A stretch of DNA of 64,000 bases from contig NC_087391.1 in the NCBI RefSeq assembly GCF_963675165.1, positions 1,507,001 through 1,571,000 on the forward strand, given 5' to 3'. The translations under genes were made by a program, and so were the position numbers. Of this stretch, positions 57,601-64,000 are shown one piece after another. Source of the stretch: Halichondria panicea (Eukaryota > Porifera > Demospongiae > Suberitida > Halichondriidae). Within the stretch, counting starts at the first letter, position 1, and every line of letters starts with the position of its first letter. The notes below the pieces were generated by a model, which saw nothing but the letters and a program-made list of their open reading frames with translations, had not been told where the DNA came from and ran no database searches.

Positions 57601-60600
57601 TGCAAACTCTTGCAGCAATACTCTAGAGCCAGAAGATGTGACTGTGGGCGTAGTGGTAGGTGAGTAACATCCACCATGATAGATCACTGTATTATAAGCT
57701 AGCTGTACAAATCTCTGAATAGTTTATAAAGCACACGTACATACATGTAGTGTACAGTGTGGTACACTTAATAATTACATCGTGTTATATAATTGTGTGT
57801 GTGTCTGAGCTGAGCTAGTGCTTGTAACTTCACTGGTTATGTGAATGTGTTGCTTGTATGTATGCATGATGCTATACTTTGCATGAAGAGAAGCTACATG
57901 TACATCGTTAAATTGTCCTTGTGATCGTCTCTCAACTTAATACTCTCATCAATCATTTTGTGAAAGCTGAGAATCGAAGTATGCGAATCATTCAATGCAC
58001 ACATAATCACGATTTGTAGGAGTGTTGCTGAATCAGAATTTGTCAAGAACGGAGATGATCTACACCCACGGACTAGGACTATGGGATGCGACAAAGAGGT
58101 TACAAAAGGAGCTGGACGAAAAGGTATGACAGATACTATGACAGATACATACACACTCTACAATGTACAGCGTTCTCTCGGTGAGCACTGGACAGGAAAT
58201 CCACAATGTTACCTTTTTGAGGGTTCCCCTTTTATCACACACAATTATACCGTATGGTAGTTATTTTAGATGGATAAAAGTTTTTGGGCGACAGTATGTT
58301 TTATTGAGCACCCAGCAATTTTCATGGCTTTCCCTCAGCTGTATGTTATAAATTATGACTCTGTGCTTCCTACAGTTATTCACATAATTATACTGTGTTT
58401 TTAGCATCTTTTATGGTAACATGATTGTTCTATACGCCCACACAGATTGCTTATGCTTATGGCTGGGGTGCAATTAATTGGGGTGCGCCCGGAACATTCA
58501 ACCATATCGCTGTGCCTCAGGCCCTCTACTCTGAACAAGAAGACAAAACACAGTAAGCTGCACATACCATGTACAGTATATAGCAATTGTACGTAACTAG
58601 TTGGTAATAGATACCGTATAGCGTGTAATAGTTCGAGGGTATTAATGTTTGCGGTTTTCGCTGATTAAGCATGTACCGCGAAAATTTATACCCACAAATT
58701 TAATATCGCATGCATGCTGCAGAAAAGCTGCTATTACGCGAAAATTAAATCCGTGAAAATCTTTCTAATGGTCATTCCGCGAAAGTTTATAATATTATCC
58801 TCGAAATATACCCGCTATACAATAGGTATACTAGCTATTTCAGGGATCACATTTAGGGGTGCCCCAGTACTGTAATGTTGTAGGTACATGCATAAACCAA
58901 GTGTCCCTGAGTAGTAGCCAACCTAACTTCAAAGGCGTATGTAGCGCTTCAGTTTACCTGAGACAATTTTCCTTTCATAAGACTGCTTGGATGAGCAGGG
59001 CCGTAAGAAGATGTTTTATGGTGGAGGGAGGGCACATAATAGAATGGGGGAAAGCGCTGCCCAGGAGGTGGATCCGGGACGGGGTCTTTCCGGAGGTGAA
59101 ATTTCGTGTTTTTCCCAGAGATAACAGTTGTTACGAAAACAAGTGAAAGATAATTGCCTGAATAGAAACTTTGTGTGAACAGATGATGCTACGAAAAGTT
59201 CTGAAGAAACTACAACAGCCTTCACTGTAAGTATGAAAGCACCGCGGGTGCTGATGCCTCGGTGAGGTGCCAAAGCTACTAGCTTTTATACATTAATATT
59301 TTGCATTCTGCATGTAGGCAGAATCACAGGTAGCCTCCTTCACAAGGCCTCAATCTTCAGTGCGGCCTAGAATCAAGGCTAAATCACAGGAGTGGGTAAT
59401 GATTGGCCATGATTGTTGTTAAAAACGATCGATGCCAAAAGTTCAAATCTAAAATTAATGGCTGCATCAGCAGAGCCTCCTTGCAGCTCTTTTCTCACTC
59501 TTGCAGCTACCAATAGCTAGCGTTCTAGTGCAGAGCTAACTAACTAAGTAGAGCAAAACTCGGTGAACAAGTTTTGCTATGCACTCTTCTGAAAAGGCTG
59601 CAATGGCATTCCAAGTACGCTAAACTAGGCATAACTCGAGAACGAAGCATTATTTTGCAAATCCACGAATTAAAATCCAAGAAAACATGACTATAGAAGC
59701 CTATAGAAACTCTTACTTACACTTGATTGATCCTTGAGCAGCTGTAGCAGTCTACACACACAGACAGACAGACACACAAACACACTACCGTATATATACC
59801 TCGCTTACGCATGCGCACCGAGGCATAAAAATTAGCCATAACTAGAGAGCAAAGCTTTAGTTTGCAAATCCACGAATCAAAATCCAAAAGAACGTGGCTA
59901 GAAGCTGTTAGTTTTCCTCGCATTGCATCTGTTGAGCAGTTACAGCTGGAACAGACACACACACACACACACACACACAGTCAGCTTTACCATATCCCTC
60001 ATGCGGCTACGCTTCGAGGCATCATTATGGCAGCATAGTAATGACAGTCTGGGAAGGGGCCATATTGGAGCAGTTAGTAATTGAGTAATACCCAGACTTC
60101 ACAGTGTATAATCTCAAAATAGTTTATAGTTATGTACTACGTACCTCTCTGCAAAATCTGATACTCTAAATCCAACTCTTTCCACTGAAGCGCTTTGTCT
60201 AAGCAGCCACCATTACCTTACCCTTCCCAATTTTGCGTGGGCGTTTCTCAATACTGCTGTTTCACAACTTCGAGTTTCCAACGCGCATAACTCAGGCATA
60301 GAATGAGGTATGTGCACACTAAGCATATCAATGCGCAGGCAATTCTTTGCTCTATCATCTGGTATTTAAATCGCAAAAATCATAGCCTGTTCCTATATGG
60401 ACTTTTTCCCAGAGCCTGTCAGGGCCCTTTAAAAAATAACTAGTGTTCAAGCTGGCGCTGTGCTAATGCCTCTCGCCATGATTTGCTTTCGCTCAAAAGT
60501 ATAGAAGAGAAAGTATAGAAGAGGAAAAAGTGTATAAAATAATCTGTCTAAAACTGACTTGCAATTGTATAATTATGGTATCATTGTTGTGTTTTGTGGC

Positions 60601-61330
60601 TGCTTATACCAGGACCTCAAGGATCTAGGAAGCAACAAAGAAGAAGATTTTGTTTTCAATTAATTATAAGCGGAAGTGCATAATTATTTCTTAAAGTTAG
60701 CTTATCTATATAAAGTCACTGAGAAGAAAAGACTTATTACATGCATCTATTGTTGTATTATGTGGCTTTAATACCAGGACCTCAAGAAAGAAGAAAATTG
60801 GATCTGTAGTTCATGCAGTGTATAATTATAATATTTAAGAAGAAAAGACTTGTGTACATACATATTGTTATCTATAGTAGTGTTTTGTGGCTTACCAGGC
60901 CCTCAAGAAAAATATGATTCTGCCAGGAGGATCTGGATCTGGGGAATGAGCGCGCATGCGCATTACATCCATAGGAATAATTAAAGGGTGTGTCCAAAGA
61001 GATCAATTTCACAAATGGCTACTGCTAGCTAGCTGTTTTAACAGGTATTTTCTGAGTCTTGTAGCTAACAAAAAGCTAGCGCTTTAGTGCAAGGCTAACT
61101 CATATGTTGAATAGAAAGTTTGTGCGGACAGATGATGCTATGAAAGATTCTGAAGAGACTGCAACAGCCTTCAATGTGAGTCAAACTAGCCATAACTCGA
61201 GAAAGAAGCTTTAGTTTGCTAATCCACAAATCAAAATCCAAGAGAACGTGGCTAGAAGCCTATAGAAGCTGTTAGTTTTCGTCGCATTGCAACCGTTGAG
61301 CAGTTACAGCTGGAACAGACACACAGACAC

Positions 61331-61371
<41 letters not shown>

Positions 61372-62165
61372 CAGCTTTACCGTATCCCTCGTGCGGCTAC
61401 GCCTCGAGGCATAATGATGAATCTTCAGTAAATCCTTTGATCTTTCAGGCAACAGATTGCCTGGAAGTTAACCATGGATCAACTTCAGGCAACAAATAAA
61501 CAATTTTGTAACATACACGAGCAATTCGTTGCCTACAACTGTTGTAGGCAACATAATATTGCCTAAGTTGCCTGGTGTATGGTGGCCTGCGTTATTATAA
61601 TGATGGCTGTTGTAGGCAACATAATATTGCCTAAGTTGCCTGGTGTATGGTGGCCTGCGTTATTATAATGATGGCTGTTGTAGGCAACAGATTGCCTAAG
61701 TTGCCTGGTGTATGATGGCCTTAAGACCCAATGAAATTAGCATTCTTATTTCACGCAAGTGCCTGACTATTTTGGTAAAATATCAGGAAAAAACGCACAT
61801 TTGCCATAATAGCCACGCTAAAAAATCACACATTATTTTTTACAGTGCTCAATATAATACAAATGCTTGGAACCAAGGATTATTAGAACAATATTATAGG
61901 AACCATGCATGGAACGCTTGGATGCCTTGGAACCGTAGAACCATGAACTATACACGTGTAATTGTAGTTCAGTTGGAATGCTAAATGTTAACTCAGCATG
62001 TTTTGTGCTATGCATTAACCCAAATTTGGATTGTGTTTGTTAATTGATTGTTTGTCTTTCTGCTGCAGATTTTACTCTCTACACTGCTTTCTCTACCCAT
62101 CACTGCCCCGCTGTACCAAAAAAGCACGAGATAACTATATTAAACGACGAAAAAAACCAAAATAA
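54674..62165 (+). CDS. Fringe-like beta-1,3-N-acetylglucosaminyltransferase
   Basis: Eight exons (54674-55619, 56245-56287, 56374-56442, 56705-56947, 57586-57659, 58020-58123, 58446-58552, 62069-62165) give 561 codons, 560 residues. Fringe extends O-fucose on Notch EGF repeats in the Golgi. The start is a type II anchor: MAKKNC then SLWLICAVILLLITQGYF. Residues 95-235 are an unusual stem of about four repeats (NNLEKV, LPQKKxAL, HHPAQE). The catalytic part has NNILFTLRTTMKYHEQRLPV and VFLVTDGGD, DLCCKAGTELSLMFRDE, WLCHVDDDIYVLLRSL with the metal-binding Asp triplet, KYHFAVGGMYCLSRAM, EPEDVTVGVVVG, and FYSLHCFLYPSLPRC. The last matches the human Fringe end FRSLHCLLYPDTPWC. A basic KKARDNYIKRRKKPK tail is extra. 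It is longer than human Fringe (about 320-380). Confidence 0.88.
55669..56004. repeat. foldback element in Fringe-like intron 1
   Basis: Arms 55669-55732 and 55940-56004 are inverted copies (GTCTCATGAATCAGCCGCAC and CTTTGGTGTCCGTCTGAGCA on the left). About 62 of 64 positions match. It nearly fills the 625-bp intron. Confidence 0.9.
57146..57443. repeat. pair of nested foldbacks in Fringe-like intron 4
   Basis: 57311-57443 has ends TTAGACACTGTTTAGGAAGT and ACTTCCTAAACAGTGTCTAA with inner CATGATTTAGAAG and CTTCTAAATCATG. Just upstream, 57146-57308 has TAGATCATGTATACCATAAA and CATGGTTGCTATGATCTA as a weaker inverted pair. Confidence 0.75.
58612..58824. repeat. MITE related to family A in Fringe-like intron 7
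   Basis: TACCGTATAGCGTGTAATAG on the left and AATATACCCGCTATAC on the right. CGCGAAAATT words recur within. It is the first element in a 3.5-kb intron made mostly of repeats. Confidence 0.7.
59150..60028 (+). repeat. cluster of diverged R1 repeat tails
   Basis: Three partial R1 units follow one another: 59150-59280, about 59500-59826 and 59828-60028. Each has TGCAAATCCACGAAT and AAAATCCAA words; the last two end with an ACACAC tract and GGCTACGCTTCGAGGCAT-like termini. They are much more diverged than the intact copy just downstream. Confidence 0.7.
60436..61415 (+). repeat. R1 repeat, young copy 2 (Fringe-like intron 7)
   Basis: About 980 bp and nearly identical to 51092-52081, in the same direction 9.3 kb away. 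Observed differences include one base in AATTATTTCTTAAAG, one in CCACAAATCAAAATCC and the length of the AC tract. Confidence 0.88.
61539..61721. repeat. 68-bp tandem repeat, 2.7 copies
   Basis: CTGTTGTAGGCAACATAATA begins units at 61539, 61607 and 61675. The first two are identical over 68 bp; the third has a few changes. Each unit contains TTGCCTAAGTTGCCTGG, a near-inverted TTGTAGGCAA pair. Confidence 0.9.
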
Positions 62166-62309
62166 TTCTGCTTTTATAATTTTGTGCTTATTTTCCAACC
62201 AATAATTATATCATTTATTCTTAAATTGAAGCTAAGTGACAAAAACAACAAGAAAATAATGACCACAGCATATTATACTTTATATTTTCTAACGGCCCGG
62301 TTCAATGTA

Positions 62310-62494
62310 TATAGCACGAAATTTCTGTTTTCGAGGGTTAGCAATCCTCCACCAAAATTGCTCCATGACATAGCAACAGCGGATGCAACATGCATTGACA
62401 TATATACCCTAACGTTGCATTGACATACCCATATAGTGCCAACGAAATGTTTTTCCATGAAAGTTTAGTGTCTCAAAATGTCACGCTATACAGT
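62310..62494. repeat. MITE family A copy
   Basis: ATAGCACGAAATTTCTGTTT and GGGTTAGCAATCC on the left, GTCTCAAAATGTCACGCTAT and ACAGTA on the right. It lies just past the Fringe-like stop codon. Confidence 0.7.
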
Positions 62495-62977
62495 ATATTT
62501 CCTTAAGCGGTTCAGTGTGAGCATTAAGCTCATGCAGGACGTTAGTTTGTGTCTGACTATAATTATAGCATAAATCCTGCACAGAACATAGAGACTTCCA
62601 TGTATCTATATTTAAGCGACTTCACAAGGGTGTCGTAACAATCTTTCTTGCTCAGGCAATATCTATAGCACAACGTAATTATACTAATATACCTCAGGAT
62701 GCATGCATGCATGCATGCGTGGTACTCAGCCTTCGGGCTTCAATTCAGTGCAATATATACCATGCATACGTCCCTCGTGCCCATGTTATAACTATACATA
62801 TTAACACTTTAAGAACAATATAGGCAACACTAAAACACATGCAATATAGCACAGTCAATCATAATGTGCAACCTATATACTGGTTGTATAGAAAAGTGAG
62901 TTCTCTCACTTTTTTCAGTATAATGGTATAACAAAATAAAATTGCTGCTCTTTGATGTACTGAGCTAGGTACATCAA
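62495..62977. other. no gene seen
   Basis: AT-rich spacer with a (GCAT)n run at 62699-62717. No coding or RNA signal found. Confidence 0.4.
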
Positions 62978-63133
62978 ACACTGACTCAGTGCATGGACTG
63001 CATATATAGTGCATATACCCTTTTAGAAAAGTTATAGTGCCAAGTGAATGAATCTAATGCACAGGACATGATATAACAAAGCTGTATAATGTTAATGTCA
63101 GGTCGTGTAATCCTCCTGCAAGAGGAATGTACA
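62978..63133 (-). pseudogene. decayed partial copy of OS9 exon 2 and flanks
   Basis: ACTGACTCAGTGCATGGACT, TAACAAAGCTGTATAATGTT plus AATGTCAGG, and GTCGTGTAATCCTCCTGCAA plus AGGAATGTA match 53443-53700 in order. Most of the exon's interior is deleted. Orientation is the same as OS9. Confidence 0.65.
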
Positions 63134-63678
63134 GTTAGCATGGCTTCAGGCACATACAGTTACTGAGTTAGTCTTCTTCGCAGGCGTCTAATGAAGAAAA
63201 GGAGGCCTATATATACTACTGACTGTTTGCGCATGCGCAAAATTATTGTAAATTTGTATCAAGTCGTACACAGAGCTATATATATAGCTAGACACAGAGC
63301 TGTAGGTTTGTTGCAGCAGCTATGATGAAAGTGTTCGCTTCATTGTTTTCTCATTTATTGTTTTTGTCGCTTAGTTTCAATTTTATTGACCAAATCTATT
63401 AATAATTCAATCTGTTTGCTAATGTGCATTGGTTGGGGTGTAGCTATAGTGAAGTGAATGAATAATAATCGTGGATTGTAGGACAGCTGTACAGGTTGCA
63501 AGTTGTACACACCCATGCAATAAAGTAAGCATGATTTACAAGAACATGCACGGCCTCAACAATTAGATTCAGTTTTCCCCACAAAATTGACATTGTGCAA
63601 CAAATACCGTAGCTGGTTATTTTTGAGGATTGACCCAGAAAAACGAAAATTTAGTGCCTCGAAAATTAGGGTACATGC
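63134..63678. other. no gene seen
   Basis: Contains a NRF1-like palindrome TTGCGCATGCGCAA at 63228-63241 and part of a family A MITE at 63607-63673. No gene is supported. Confidence 0.4.
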
Positions 63679-64000
63679 AGCAATGCTAGACTGGCGGCGA
63701 CAAGCGCAAGCGACTGGCCAACTGCCTATATAAGTCACTCGTCTCAGCGGAAGTGTATAGATCATATGACACTACCAAACATGCATGTAGATAATGTGGT
63801 TAAATTTTGCTATGAGATTTAGCTACTATATATTGAATTCCCTGAAGTGTAAGTGCGGTTACAATTACAGGGCTAATATGATGTTGAGCAATCTGATAGG
63901 CTGCAATGCTCATTGCAGCTGAGACGAGTGACTGATAGGAAGTTTGCCAGTCCCTCGCGCTACGCATGCGAGGGGCTGTCACCGCCAGTCTATAGCAATG
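63679..64000. repeat. foldback element cut by the window edge
   Basis: AGCAATGCTAGACTGGCGG and AGTCACTCGTCTCAGC on the left pair with GCTGAGACGAGTGACT and CCGCCAGTCTATAGCAATG on the right. Arms are 70-90 bp. Confidence 0.8.

Noticed and set aside
61287-61499. Frame with a run of Thr-His
   Set aside because: It is translated CA microsatellite in the R1 repeat, not a gene.

Overview
The window looks like nuclear DNA of an early-branching animal, most likely a demosponge such as Amphimedon. This is an inference: genes are split by short GT-AG introns (often 60-400 bp), intergenic gaps are tiny, base composition is AT-rich, the gene set is clearly metazoan (OS-9, Fringe, NEU1-like sialidase, PLEKHD1, ZCCHC9, SRP9, ERH, CSTPP1, C19orf47), and introns and spacers are packed with small inverted-repeat elements. 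Exon boundaries were worked out by hand from splice signals and reading phase. Total lengths divisible by three and match to the family's usual length are the main checks.

Layout. 1-8.4 kb: accessory region with a possible PD-(D/E)XK nuclease-like gene, a small membrane segment, a degenerate coding-like repeat array, lone fibronectin-III and sushi exons, a pogo-type DNA element and a small gene resembling the N-terminal zinc region of RAG1. 8.4-14.5 kb: almost gene-free and rich in foldback elements. 14.5-16.8 kb: an unrecognised 337-residue protein gene with a decayed tandem copy. 17.4-32.9 kb: PLEKHD1 (-), a profilin-like gene (+), a small membrane protein (-), a two-RRM SR splicing factor (-), SYNJ2BP-like (+), C19orf47-like SAM protein (+). 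33-43.6 kb: ZCCHC9 (-), SRP9 (+), an intronless photolyase (-), a CDKN3-like phosphatase with an altered active site (-), ERH (+). 43.8-62.2 kb: an intronless multi-pass membrane protein (-), CSTPP1 (+), NEU1-like sialidase (-), OS-9 (-), Fringe-like glycosyltransferase (+). 62.2-64 kb: gene-free, with a decayed OS-9 exon copy and a foldback element at the edge.

How the genes relate. Most are housekeeping genes: protein export and ER quality control (SRP9, OS-9), RNA processing (SR protein, ERH, ZCCHC9), mitochondrial outer-membrane tethering (SYNJ2BP), tubulin modification (CSTPP1). Three neighbours over about 16 kb act on or read glycans (sialidase, OS-9, Fringe), probably by chance. Five pairs are divergent with start codons only 150-360 bp apart and probably share bidirectional promoters. 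I saw no convincing CRISPR, operon, LTR element or tRNA. The most interesting leads are the intronless photolyase, the CX5Q phosphatase, the stand-alone RAG1-N-terminus-like gene and a nearly identical 1-kb repeat sitting in introns of two adjacent genes.
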